NCBI GenBank assembly: GCA_965267355.1
Contig: OZ253956.1
Location: 1,922,001 to 1,986,000, forward strand
DNA from: GCA-002793235 sp965267355
Lineage (GTDB): Bacteria; Bacteroidota; Bacteroidia; Flavobacteriales_E; Vicingaceae
Reading direction: 5' to 3'
DNA length: 64,000 bases
The notes beneath the pieces were generated by a model, which worked only from the letters and a program-made list of their open reading frames with translations, was not told the origin of the DNA and made no database searches. Position 1 is the stretch's first letter, and every line of letters begins with the position of its first letter. A program made the translations under genes and the position numbers. Of the stretch, positions 19,381 to 28,337 are shown one piece after another.

Positions 19381-19485
19381 GTTATTAACAATTGTAGGTT
19401 TATAATTGGTTAATAAAGCATTCGAATAATCTTATATATCTTATAGATTTGTTTTCGACAGTACTTATGAACGGTTGTTAATAAC
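19381..19485. repeat. 11-bp perfect inverted repeat flanking a promoter
   Basis: GTTATTAACAA at 19381-19391 and its exact reverse complement TTGTTAATAAC at 19475-19485 are 83 bases apart in the 175-base gap before the beta-barrel trio. Between them lies a perfect -7 box. The arms could be operator half-sites or base-pair in RNA. A second small hairpin (TATTGC, loop ACTAAC, GCAATA; 19526-19543) lies just before the next ATG. No known regulator site is recognised. Confidence 0.4.
19444..19451 (+). promoter_or_regulatory. -7 promoter element upstream of beta-barrel trio
   Basis: TAGATTTG is an exact TAnnTTTG match in the gap upstream of the gene at 19555, implying a leader of about 95 bases. 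No TTG is found 17-23 bases upstream, so the -33 element is absent or degenerate. The box sits between the two arms of an inverted repeat. Confidence 0.4.
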
Positions 19486-19554
19486 TGCTATTTAAGTGTT
19501 ATGTTATGAAAAATTGTTTTATATTTATTGCACTAACGCAATATTTATAACATT

Positions 19555-20856
19555 ATGAAAAAGTTTGCCTTACTATCCATTTTAGTTTTACCTCTTGTTG
19601 GGTTATTATCAGCTCAAAAGGAAAACGGACTTAGACATGTTCCATCAATTGGTTTTCATGTAGGAGGAATGTCTTACATCGGTGATGTTGAGGGTTCTAA
19701 AGGAGCCTCTTTATTTACATATTGGAAACCTGCTTATGGTTTTTACCTTGAAAAAAAGATAGGTAGTATTTTCGGAGTTTCTTTAAACGGAACCTTTGGG
19801 AAAGTATCTAAAAGCCAGTTAGATGATGATGTGTTTGTAAACTTTGAAACAAATTTAATGCACTTCGATTTGAATTTACTGTTGGATTTTGATAACGGTA
19901 AGGTAATAAATGAAGAGTCATTATTTTCTCCTTTCTTATCGGTTGGTGTTGGGTATTTATCGTTTGATCCTAAGGGTGATTTATCTGCTAATGGAGTTGC
20001 CTATCATCATTGGGATGATGGAACCTTAAGAGATATTTCTCAATCTACTCCAGGAGCAGATACAAGTTCTGTTATTTTAACAAGAGATTATGATTATGAA
20101 TCAGCGTTAAAAGATAGTACTAATAATTACGCTAAAACTACATTTACTGTCCCATTGCGTTTTGGTTTAAAGTTTGAATTATCACCAAATTTAGATGCTA
20201 GAATTTCTGCAGCTTACATACTAACATTTACTGATTATATTGACAATATTGCTGTCGGAGGTAATGATAATTTATTTCATACCTCATTTGGTTTGCAGTA
20301 TAATTTTGCTTCATCAACTAAAAAAGATGATAAGTATAAAGATTTTGATTTTTCAGACATTGATAATATGGATTCTGATGGTGATGGTGTTTCTGATAAT
20401 AAAGATATGTGTCAAGACACTCCTGAAGGTGTAAAAGTGGATAACAAAGGGTGCGCTTTAGATAGTGATGGTGATGGAGTAGCTGATTATAAAGATAAAG
20501 AGCCAAATACACCTACAGGAACTTTAGTTAACAGTGATGGTGTAACATTAACTGATGAAATGATAGAAACTCAAGCTAAAATGAAAGATTCTGTTGAAGT
20601 AGAGTATAAAACTTTTACAGCAGAGGATTTATCAAAAGACGAAATAGAAGAAATACAAAGACTGTATCAGGAAGCTAATAACACAACAGTTAGTGCAACC
20701 GCTATTCCTGAAAAATATAAGCAACTGGATACTGATGGAGATAATTATATATCAGCAAAAGAGGTAACAAATGCTATTGATGGATTTTTTGAAGGAGAAA
20801 ATAATTTAACAGCAAAAGATCTTAACGGATTAATTGACTTCTATTTCGATCAGTAG
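19555..20856 (+). CDS. outer-membrane beta-barrel protein with thrombospondin type 3 and EF-hand-like repeats
   Basis: 433 residues. After a signal peptide ending at 'LLSAQ' (21), residues about 28-260 form alternating beta strands of an outer-membrane barrel ('GFHVGGMSYIGDVEG', 'FTVPLRFGLKFEL'). Residues 273-325 hold Asp-rich thrombospondin type 3 calcium repeats ('DSDGDGVSDNKDMC', 'DSDGDGVADYKD'). The tail has a near-perfect EF-hand loop 'DTDGDNYISAKE' (392-403). OmpA-family Bacteroidota proteins often end in a peptidoglycan-binding OmpA domain after such repeats; here it is missing. The barrel is a paralogue of the one encoded at 22384 (shared 'HWDDGTLRD'/'YWSDGSIRN' and 'LTFTDYIDN'/'MTFTDLIDN'). 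The exposed or periplasmic side of the repeats is not known. Confidence 0.78.
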   Translation: MKKFALLSILVLPLVGLLSAQKENGLRHVPSIGFHVGGMSYIGDVEGSKGASLFTYWKPAYGFYLEKKIGSIFGVSLNGTFGKVSKSQLDDDVFVNFETNLMHFDLNLLLDFDNGKVINEESLFSPFLSVGVGYLSFDPKGDLSANGVAYHHWDDGTLRDISQSTPGADTSSVILTRDYDYESALKDSTNNYAKTTFTVPLRFGLKFELSPNLDARISAAYILTFTDYIDNIAVGGNDNLFHTSFGLQYNFASSTKKDDKYKDFDFSDIDNMDSDGDGVSDNKDMCQDTPEGVKVDNKGCALDSDGDGVADYKDKEPNTPTGTLVNSDGVTLTDEMIETQAKMKDSVEVEYKTFTAEDLSKDEIEEIQRLYQEANNTTVSATAIPEKYKQLDTDGDNYISAKEVTNAIDGFFEGENNLTAKDLNGLIDFYFDQ

Positions 20857-20874
20857 CTTAAAAATGTATAGAAT

Positions 20875-22332
20875 ATGGTAAAACAGTTTATTCTTTTACT
20901 CCAATTAATTGGAGTGTTTATTTATCAGCTAATATTAACCGGAGATGTAACTGTTACGCAAGTCGTGCCATTGTCTATACCAACCAACACAGAAACACTT
21001 ATTGAAATTAATGTTGTTAAAGGCAATGTTTCAGGATTTGCTAAGGTACAACAAGATATTCCGGCTGGATTTACCATAGATCCAGTTGAAACTAGAGGTG
21101 CTACTTTCTCTTTTAAAGACAATCGAGTGAAATTTATCTGGATGGCTTTACCGTCAGAAGAAGAATTTACCATTTCTTATAATATAAAGCCTATAGAAGG
21201 TACAGTAGGAGAGTTTTCTTTAGGAGGTAAATTTTCGTTTATAGCTGATAGTGAAAGAAAAAATATTCCTATGAATGAAGCTAAATTTTCTGTAACTGAA
21301 GAAGTTTTAGCTGATGAAACAACTGAAACTACAGATACTAATGAGGAAACAAGTACAGAAGAAATAGATGAAACATCTGAAGAAACAGCCTCTTCGAATG
21401 AGGAAACAGATGCTGTAGCTACAATAGAAGAGGAAGAAACAACAACTGAAGAAGAGACAACCGTAGTAGAAGAAAAAGTTACAATTTCTAGTAATAGAGC
21501 TATTACTAATAATGGTGATGGGAGTTATAATGTTAAGCTGATTATTAACAAAAAAGGAATAGAAGGGTTTGCCAAAGTAACTGAACAATTACCTTCAGGC
21601 TTTGTAGCAGAAGAGGTTAATTCAAATGGAGGAGTATTTTCATTCAAAGAAAATACAGCTAAGTTTTTATGGATGGCAATTCCAAAAGATGAAGAATTAG
21701 TTGTGGAGTATTTATTAAAAAAATCGGATGCAGCTAACGGGAATCATACCATATCAGGTGCTTTTGCTTATCTTGAAAATGATATTACACAAGGACACAC
21801 CATTGATGCTTCCAACTTTGAGTTGAATATTGAAGAGGAAGTATTAGTTGATGAGACAACAGAGACGGAAGAATCAATAGATACACCTGAAGAGACAGAA
21901 GAAACTACTATTGAGGAAGAGGTAGCCGATAATACTACCGAAACAACTGAGGAAACTGAAGAAACGGAAACTTCTTTGCAAGATAAAGTAGATGAGCAAG
22001 TTGGAGAAACTTCAACAACTGATGCTATTACTTCGGTTCCAGCACCAGAAACAGGTGTTTCTTACAAAGTTCAAGTAGGAGCAGGTCATCAAACAGTATC
22101 TTCCAATTGGTTTGCTACTAAATTTAACTTAACCGATGAGGTGAATACCGAAAACCATGAGGGTTGGATTAAATACGTTGTAGGTTCTTTTAACGAATAT
22201 AAAGCTGCTAGAGATAAAAGAAATGTTGTTAGAAATAAAGTGAAAAGAGCATTTGTAACTGCTTATAATTCAGGTTCTAGAATTACAGTGCAGGAAGCAT
22301 TAATGATTTCAAAACAGAAGTGGTACAAATAA
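20875..22332 (+). CDS. secreted duplicated beta-domain protein with acidic linkers and SPOR-like C-terminus
   Basis: 485 residues. A hydrophobic N-terminus ('FILLLQLIGVFIYQLIL') acts as signal peptide or anchor. Two copies of a ~115-residue beta domain follow (about 26-140 and 203-320), sharing 'GFAKVxxxxPxGF', 'FSFKxNxxKFxWMAxP' and 'xIxGxFxF'. Each copy is followed by a Glu/Thr-rich, low-complexity acidic linker (about 143-200 and 322-390). The C-terminus from about 396 ('SYKVQVGAGHQ...AFVTAYNSGSRITVQEA') resembles the SPOR-like repeats of the next gene. I do not recognise the duplicated domain from a named family. It lies 18 bases after the barrel gene and 51 bases before its paralogue, so the three genes probably work together in the envelope. 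Confidence 0.75.
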   Translation: MVKQFILLLQLIGVFIYQLILTGDVTVTQVVPLSIPTNTETLIEINVVKGNVSGFAKVQQDIPAGFTIDPVETRGATFSFKDNRVKFIWMALPSEEEFTISYNIKPIEGTVGEFSLGGKFSFIADSERKNIPMNEAKFSVTEEVLADETTETTDTNEETSTEEIDETSEETASSNEETDAVATIEEEETTTEEETTVVEEKVTISSNRAITNNGDGSYNVKLIINKKGIEGFAKVTEQLPSGFVAEEVNSNGGVFSFKENTAKFLWMAIPKDEELVVEYLLKKSDAANGNHTISGAFAYLENDITQGHTIDASNFELNIEEEVLVDETTETEESIDTPEETEETTIEEEVADNTTETTEETEETETSLQDKVDEQVGETSTTDAITSVPAPETGVSYKVQVGAGHQTVSSNWFATKFNLTDEVNTENHEGWIKYVVGSFNEYKAARDKRNVVRNKVKRAFVTAYNSGSRITVQEALMISKQKWYK

Positions 22333-22383
22333 TTATGTATCTTTAAGCGGAATTTTTCGTAACAGGTATAGATTAAGGTATAT

Positions 22384-24441
22384 ATGTTTAAACGTTTATC
22401 ATCCTTATTATTGGCTTTTCTCATCTGCACAATAACTTTTGCTGCAGATAAAAATGATTCTATACCTAAAGAAAAAGAACCTCCTGTAAAAGAAATGTTT
22501 TATGGACCAACAGTAGGTTTAGGAGTAGGGATGTTTAAGTTTTATGGAGATATTCTTGATGCCAATTATGGAAACCCTTTAGTGAGTAATATAGGTTACG
22601 ATTTACATGTAAAACAACAACTGAATTCTTTTTTAACTGCTAAGTTTTATGTGCTTTTTGGTACAGTTAGTGCTAACGAGCGTTCAGCTGATAGGAACTT
22701 AAACTTCCGTTCAGCTTTAAGAGTGGGCGGTTTTTCTTTGTTGTATAATTTCGATCAGTTATTACCTGAAGATAGAATTGTAAGCCCATTTATAAGCCTG
22801 GGGATTGAGTCGGTTGAATTCCACTCTAAGACAGATTTGTATGATCAGTACGGTAATGAATATAACTATTGGTCTGATGGTTCTATCAGAAACTTGCCAG
22901 AAACTGACCCAAATGCGGCTTCAGCAATAATTATTCAGCGAGATTATCATTTTGAAACAGATTTAAGAGAAATGAATGCAGATGGATTAGGGAAATACCC
23001 AGAAAGAACATTTGCTATTCCTGTTGGCGCTGGAGTTAAAATGCATATGACTAAAAATATAGATTTTACAGTAGGTATGACTTATCACATGACCTTTACA
23101 GATTTAATTGATAATGTTACTGGAGATAGTGGAGGGGATAGAATAGGTACACAACTTGGTAATGGCGGAAATGATAAGTTCTTGATGACTTCCTTTAACG
23201 TGAGTTATAACTTCTTAAAGCATAAGAAAGAGGATAAAGTAGAAGATGTATTTCATGAGGATATTGATTATCTGGCTTATGATACTGAAGATGAAGATGG
23301 TGATGGTGTAATTGATTTTATTGATGAATGTCCTTGGACTCCAGCTGGAGTAGAAGTTGACGAAAAGGGGTGTCCGTTAGATAAAGATGGAGACTTTGTT
23401 CCTAATTATAGGGATGATGAATTAGAATCGAGAGAAGGAGCAGTGGTAAACAGAACAGGTGTGGAAATGACGGATGACATGATTTATGAAGCTTATCAAC
23501 GTTATTTGGACTCTACGGGAATGTTTGCTGATACAGAAACTAGAATTATTGCAGCTGACAAGCGTAAGAAAAAGAAAAAATACAAAGTACAAGTTGGTGA
23601 GTTTACAGGAGCGGTTGACGCTGATTTAGTAGATAAATTCTTAAGTATTCCTGATGTAGAGATTAAAACATTTGGGGATAGTATGACGGTAATTGCAGTC
23701 GGTGACTACGATAATTTACCTGATGCTGTAAAACGTAAAATAGAATTAACAGAGCAAGGTTTTGATGCTGCCATTGTGGTTGAGCAAGAAAAAGATGGGA
23801 CATTTAAATCTGTTGGCGATGCTGCTAACAACATGACGGTAGATGCTTCTGACCACCCTTATACTAATGAGGTAGTGTTTAGGGTACAGCTAGGAGCATT
23901 CTCTAAACGTTTAACAGAGCAAGATTTACATGGGCTTAAAAATGTAATGGAGATTAAAGCAAGTGATGGTCTTTATAAATACCTATACAGTCAATCGTTT
24001 AAAACCGTTGAAGCTGCTGCTGGTAAGAAGATAGATTTAGCAGTTGATTATGGGGTGGAAGATGCTTTTGTAGTGGCTTATAAAGGCGGTAAACGAATTA
24101 CTTTAAAGGAAGCAGGAGTTGCAAGTGCTGCCAACGAGAATATTAATACTACAGAGAAAACTTACGATAAATCTAAAATTAGATTTAAGATACAGATAGG
24201 ATCATACAAAAATCAATTACCTACAGAGGTATTAAGTAAGTTTATGGAGTTAGAGGATGTTGACCAGACATCTAAAGATGGCATTACACGCTATACTGCA
24301 GGTGAATTTACCAGCTATGAAGACGCTGAAGCATATAAAGCTAAAGTGGTAGAAGCTGGTATAGGTGGAGCATTTGTAATTGCTACCCACGAAGAAGAAT
24401 TGATACCTGTTACCAAAGCAAGAGAAATTATTGCTGAGTAA
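22384..24441 (+). CDS. outer-membrane barrel protein with thrombospondin type 3 repeats and three SPOR-like domains
   Basis: 685 residues. A signal peptide (to 'ITFA', about 20) precedes an outer-membrane beta barrel (about 35-290) paralogous to that of the 19555 gene, then Asp-rich calcium repeats (about 300-360: 'DEDGDGVIDFIDECPWTP', 'DKDGDFVPNYRDDE'). The C-terminal half is three SPOR-like repeats starting near 400 ('YKVQVGEF'), 498 ('FRVQLGAF') and 599 ('FKIQIGSY'). Canonical SPOR domains bind denuded peptidoglycan glycans, so this protein may bridge barrel and cell wall in place of an OmpA domain. The repeats are divergent and the binding residues cannot be judged by eye. Probably co-transcribed with the two preceding genes. 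Confidence 0.78.
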   Translation: MFKRLSSLLLAFLICTITFAADKNDSIPKEKEPPVKEMFYGPTVGLGVGMFKFYGDILDANYGNPLVSNIGYDLHVKQQLNSFLTAKFYVLFGTVSANERSADRNLNFRSALRVGGFSLLYNFDQLLPEDRIVSPFISLGIESVEFHSKTDLYDQYGNEYNYWSDGSIRNLPETDPNAASAIIIQRDYHFETDLREMNADGLGKYPERTFAIPVGAGVKMHMTKNIDFTVGMTYHMTFTDLIDNVTGDSGGDRIGTQLGNGGNDKFLMTSFNVSYNFLKHKKEDKVEDVFHEDIDYLAYDTEDEDGDGVIDFIDECPWTPAGVEVDEKGCPLDKDGDFVPNYRDDELESREGAVVNRTGVEMTDDMIYEAYQRYLDSTGMFADTETRIIAADKRKKKKKYKVQVGEFTGAVDADLVDKFLSIPDVEIKTFGDSMTVIAVGDYDNLPDAVKRKIELTEQGFDAAIVVEQEKDGTFKSVGDAANNMTVDASDHPYTNEVVFRVQLGAFSKRLTEQDLHGLKNVMEIKASDGLYKYLYSQSFKTVEAAAGKKIDLAVDYGVEDAFVVAYKGGKRITLKEAGVASAANENINTTEKTYDKSKIRFKIQIGSYKNQLPTEVLSKFMELEDVDQTSKDGITRYTAGEFTSYEDAEAYKAKVVEAGIGGAFVIATHEEELIPVTKAREIIAE

Positions 24442-24509
24442 TTTTTAAGGTTATATATAATAAATTATTCCAGTTTCCGTAATTATAATGCTGTTTGTTG
24501 AAGTTATTT

Positions 24510-24893
24510 ATGAAATACGTTAGAGTATTATTGATATTATTACCACTTATTTTTTCTTGTAAAAAGGAAGAAATAAGTCAAAATCCTCTTCCTCCTAAAG
24601 TATATACTGGTAACCAATGTTGGAATTTACACATTCATAATGTTGTAACTTCAGGTAATCAAAGTATTGAAATAGGACCAATAGATTGTGGAGCAGGTAG
24701 CCGTTTAATGGATGGAATTTGGATTGAGCATACTTCAAATAGTAATGTTTATGTTTTCCCTAATGGGATTACTATTTATAGTTCATCTCCATTAACTATT
24801 AGTGATCCTCAGTTAAATCTTCAATTGAGTATATTAAATGACAGCATTTATATTAGAGATAGTACAAATGTTTATGGAACTTATTTTTATTAA
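24510..24893 (+). CDS. small predicted lipoprotein
   Basis: 127 residues from the ATG at 24510; two in-frame TTG codons a little upstream (24495, 24498) are less likely because the ATG gives a standard lipoprotein signal 'MKYVRVLLILLPLIFSC' with Cys17, followed by 'KKEE'. The mature part is a small beta-rich domain with a Cys pair ('GNQCWNLHIHN', 'GPIDCGAGS') and no motif I can name. It is convergent with the giant surface protein gene on the other strand, 14 bases away. Function unknown. Confidence 0.65.
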   Translation: MKYVRVLLILLPLIFSCKKEEISQNPLPPKVYTGNQCWNLHIHNVVTSGNQSIEIGPIDCGAGSRLMDGIWIEHTSNSNVYVFPNGITIYSSSPLTISDPQLNLQLSILNDSIYIRDSTNVYGTYFY

Positions 24894-24899
24894 ACTAAT

Positions 24900-24927
24900 A
24901 AGTGTAGTTATTGGTTATAACTCACTT
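24900..24927. terminator. possible bidirectional hairpin between convergent genes
   Basis: AAGTG (24900-24904) pairs with CACTT (24923-24927) and AGTTAT (24906-24911) with ATAACT (24917-24922) around a 5-base loop, with one bulged T. It spans the end of two convergent genes, as a shared terminator would, but lacks a strong T-run on either side, so the call is weak. Confidence 0.3.
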
Positions 24928-27900
24928 TAAAGCTTTCTGTAACGTTTTCTTGATTAGTTAGGATAATGATATAAATACCATTACTATATGTACTCATATC
25001 AACGCTTATTTTATCATTAAAGATGTTATTGCTATAAATGATCTGACCTAAAGCATTACGTATTTCAACTTGTTTAAAATCATTACTATTTAAGCTAATG
25101 TTGAGGATTTCATTATTGATCCAGGTTTTCACATCATTATTAGTTAACTCATCAATACCTGTAGACATACCAATAACAGTAATCAGTTTATTGTAGTTTT
25201 CAAAACAATTAGCACTTTGGCTAGCCTTTAAACTTACCCAGAAAGAACCAGTTTGGTTGTAAGAATGTGAAGCAGCAAACAAACCAGAAGTAGCACTACC
25301 ATCACCAAAATTCCATTCATAAGCCACAGCATTTACCGATTGGTTAGTAGGCGTAAACACATCACCCACATTAATAGTATCACTAACAGTAGTAAAATAA
25401 CTAGTAATCTGACTTGGCTGAGCAATAACCACAGTGTCCACACTATTACCACACAACGCATCAGTAGATTCAATAAAATAAGTTCCCCCCGTTAAATTAC
25501 TTAACGTATCAGCAAAAACATTAGTAGCATTAGCAATAACAACATTATTCGCATCTTTCCAAACCACATCAAAAACATTCGATGTGTTTTTAGCAAAAAC
25601 AATCTCAGCATCATTATTACCATAACAACTCATATCAGTAACATTAATATCAAAAGGAGCCCCTATATGCAATAAGAACCTAGCTACAGAAGTAGTATCA
25701 CTAATAAAAGCAGTAAAAGACTGAACACTATTCAAATCATAGACAGCACCCGTAAACAAATCCTCCAAAATCAAGCAAGAAGTATTACCCAGCGCATGAA
25801 CATTCTCAACACTAATCTGCTGTAAACCAGCCAAATCACAAGTAATACTAATAGGAACACTAATCTCCTGCACAGGAAACTGATTAATAGAAAACTCAGT
25901 AGCGTTCATAACACTAGCCACCCTAGGCAAACTAGTATTAACAGAAGACATTTTTTCAGCATCAAAAAGTGCATCAAAACCATTAGAAGCACCATTATCA
26001 AAATTGATGACAATCTCATCCGTTCCATAATTATTAGTAGCCTTTAACCTGAAAGGTTGAACCACAGCAGGCTTTAAAAAAGCACCATCCACACTAGTTT
26101 TACTTGCCTCAGTAACAGTAATAACCGGACCAGCAGCATTAGCCTGTACCCAAAAAGCCTGAGAAGAAGCAATATTATTAGAACCGCCATTAGTACCAAT
26201 ACCAGCTACATAACTACCGAATTGCTGTAGATCAGGATTCCAGATGTAAATAGCATTATTAATATTCGTTTTAGTAATAGAAGGCTCATCCCAATCCAAA
26301 GTAGAAGGGTAGGGGTTTCCTACCATATTCCATCCATCATCAGCAGGAGCACCCGAATTAGTATAACTCATAGGCAGACTAATAGAACCCACATTAGGAG
26401 GATTAGTCATGTCAATGGTAAAAGGCTGTGTACCCGTAATCGTATCCCCACACCAAATCCATAAGCCTTCACCAACCGCCACAGAATTAGTAATATTAGT
26501 AGCAGCAGTAAAGCCGTTATCCTGTATACCAGCAGTAGTTTCATCATAAAAATAAATAGAAGGCCAGGGATTAGCAGCAGAAGGCCAATTAGGGAAATCA
26601 GATCCAGTAAACCCACTGGTGATAAAATCATCATTGAAATCGGTTAGTGTAGTATTGCTAACAGCAGAAGTAAGGAACCTCCAGTCAGTTGCTCCTGCAT
26701 TGATATATCTTTGCATTGTTATATCTCCTGAGATTGGATTGAAAAAAGAACAACTACCGGTTGTGCTAAATACATTGGTTCCAGTACTAGGAGTAGGTCC
26801 ATCGGTAAAGATTGCACTCCCACCTCCATCATAAAGTATATATGAATTTTCCCATTCGTAAATACCAGCTGTATAGTCTAGCCTTATAGTAGAACCTACA
26901 GCTGCATAAAAATTGCTAGTAGAGTTTGACCCTTTTGCAAAATAGTCTCCTTCATGAACACCATCTATATAAACACTAACATAACCACCATTCCAACTGT
27001 CACCATAAGAATCAGACATATCTAATGTATATTGACACTTACTGGTTAATTCATCTATCCTTGCAGTACCAGAAGCATTGGAAATAAGTGTTAATGCATT
27101 ATTCGTGTTGAAATTTCCTGTTGCAATAGCAATATCTAAGGTTCCGTTCAGGTTAATGCTTCCTCCAGAAATGATAGCTCCATTAACATTATCTATGGTT
27201 AAATTATATAATTCTTGATTAGTAGCTCCATCAATATTATTGGTAGCATCGCCTTTTAAAGTCACTGTTCCGGAATTAGCACTAAAAGTTCCATTATTAG
27301 TCCAATTACCATAAATATCTATATTATTACTTCCTGAAATGGTTAGACTTGCTCCATTATCTACTTGTAAGTTTTTACATTCAGCTCCAGCACCTGTAAT
27401 TACGGGCATATTAGTTGGTCCTGATGGAATAAGAGCGTGTAATTCACTATCTGGAGCGCCAATATCCCAATTAGCATCATTAAACCAATCGTTATCTGAA
27501 GATCCATTCCATGTGGCAGTAGTTTTAAACACTAACTGTGCTTGGGGCTTATAGTTAACTCTTGTCCCTGGTGTATTTCCACAAATACTTCCAGTATTAT
27601 CATCTCTGCTATATCTATATCCACGAGTAGCAGTATATATTCTACATTGTCCTGAGGCATCCCATGTAGGTTGTATTTGCGACCAACAGATTTCAACACC
27701 AATGTTTTGTGTTCCATTCCAGTTAAATGGGACATCAAAAACGATCATATCATATCCTCCCGGGTTTGGAGTATATGTAAAAGCATTTTTTACAGTTGTC
27801 CATCCTGTAGTACCTAAAGATGAGTTAACATTGGTTTGGTTTGTATGTTTAATTTTTATGGTGTATCCAGGAATGCTATATACAGGTTGATTGGTTACAT

Positions 27901-28141
27901 AAAAACCCAATTGAGATAAGGTGTTTGCAGTAGAAATACCAGCGGCATTTAATTCAGCAGCTGTATATACAAATTGAGCAACTTGTCTTCTATAATAAGT
28001 GTTAACAGGAGAGGCTTGAGTAATAGTATTAGTGGTTGTTCCAGATCCTAGTTGTGCAACCTGTGTATTTCCGGCTAATGCAGTAAATAGCATTAGCGAT
28101 AAGATTAGAATCTTATGAAGAATATCCCTATACATGCACAT
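24908..28141 (-). CDS. giant T9SS surface protein (paralogue A) with PKD domain
   Basis: About 1077 residues from the ATG at 28141 (the frame opens at a TTG one codon earlier). A signal peptide ending at 'AGNTQ' is followed by a beta domain (about 40-205, 'SQLGFYVTNQPVYSIPGY'), a cellulose-binding-like 'WNGSSDNDWFNDANWD' segment, parallel-strand 'NNGTFSANSGTVTLKGD' repeats, and a unique insert (about 365-470, 'SYGDSWNGGYVSVYIDG'). Then comes a ~570-residue block almost identical to the C-terminus of the next gene. That block holds a PKD domain ('YEWNFGDGSATSG') and ends in a T9SS type A sorting domain ('VEIRNALGQIIYSNNIF'). Likely exported and displayed on the surface. Binding partner unknown; adhesin or glycan-binding roles are inference. 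A promoter with both boxes lies just upstream. Confidence 0.85.
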   Translation of the reverse strand: MCMYRDILHKILILSLMLFTALAGNTQVAQLGSGTTTNTITQASPVNTYYRRQVAQFVYTAAELNAAGISTANTLSQLGFYVTNQPVYSIPGYTIKIKHTNQTNVNSSLGTTGWTTVKNAFTYTPNPGGYDMIVFDVPFNWNGTQNIGVEICWSQIQPTWDASGQCRIYTATRGYRYSRDDNTGSICGNTPGTRVNYKPQAQLVFKTTATWNGSSDNDWFNDANWDIGAPDSELHALIPSGPTNMPVITGAGAECKNLQVDNGASLTISGSNNIDIYGNWTNNGTFSANSGTVTLKGDATNNIDGATNQELYNLTIDNVNGAIISGGSINLNGTLDIAIATGNFNTNNALTLISNASGTARIDELTSKCQYTLDMSDSYGDSWNGGYVSVYIDGVHEGDYFAKGSNSTSNFYAAVGSTIRLDYTAGIYEWENSYILYDGGGSAIFTDGPTPSTGTNVFSTTGSCSFFNPISGDITMQRYINAGATDWRFLTSAVSNTTLTDFNDDFITSGFTGSDFPNWPSAANPWPSIYFYDETTAGIQDNGFTAATNITNSVAVGEGLWIWCGDTITGTQPFTIDMTNPPNVGSISLPMSYTNSGAPADDGWNMVGNPYPSTLDWDEPSITKTNINNAIYIWNPDLQQFGSYVAGIGTNGGSNNIASSQAFWVQANAAGPVITVTEASKTSVDGAFLKPAVVQPFRLKATNNYGTDEIVINFDNGASNGFDALFDAEKMSSVNTSLPRVASVMNATEFSINQFPVQEISVPISITCDLAGLQQISVENVHALGNTSCLILEDLFTGAVYDLNSVQSFTAFISDTTSVARFLLHIGAPFDINVTDMSCYGNNDAEIVFAKNTSNVFDVVWKDANNVVIANATNVFADTLSNLTGGTYFIESTDALCGNSVDTVVIAQPSQITSYFTTVSDTINVGDVFTPTNQSVNAVAYEWNFGDGSATSGLFAASHSYNQTGSFWVSLKASQSANCFENYNKLITVIGMSTGIDELTNNDVKTWINNEILNISLNSNDFKQVEIRNALGQIIYSNNIFNDKISVDMSTYSNGIYIIILTNQENVTESFKVSYNQ
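25179..26657 (-). repeat. long direct repeat, copy A (inside giant surface gene A)
   Basis: About 1479 bases that appear identical by eye to 28603-30081 (constant offset of 3424 bases), including synonymous positions. Sequence outside the block on both sides remains homologous but carries scattered substitutions, the first at 25178 and 26658. The contrast between perfect core and diverged flanks is the pattern left by recent gene conversion or unequal recombination. Confidence 0.85.
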
Positions 28142-28164
28142 CAATAAGTATTAACTTAACTAGG

Positions 28165-28195
28165 CAAAACTAAGTAATTATATGTATTGAATCAA
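28165..28195 (-). promoter_or_regulatory. promoter of giant surface gene A
   Basis: Read on the minus strand, a -33 TTG (28195-28193) is followed after 20 bases by TAGTTTTG (28172-28165), an exact TAnnTTTG -7 box. Both boxes and the spacing fit the Bacteroidota primary sigma consensus. The predicted start site is about 14-17 bases upstream of the ATG at 28141, so this gene is transcribed separately from gene B. Confidence 0.62.
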
Positions 28196-28337
28196 TAAGT
28201 ATAATTACGTAAAAAATTAATATAGAACTATATACGCCTTATAAACACTAAAGGTTGCACCCTATTCATGCTAGAGAAACTTCCTTTTTCTAAACCAAAA
28301 ATCTAAAAGGTTTAGATATTGATAGTTTGACCTTTAT

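Noticed and set aside
28290..28315. CTAAACC/GGTTTAG hairpin past the end of giant gene B
   Set aside because: Seven-bp AT-rich stem with a 12-base loop and an A-run rather than a T-run on the relevant strand; not a convincing terminator.
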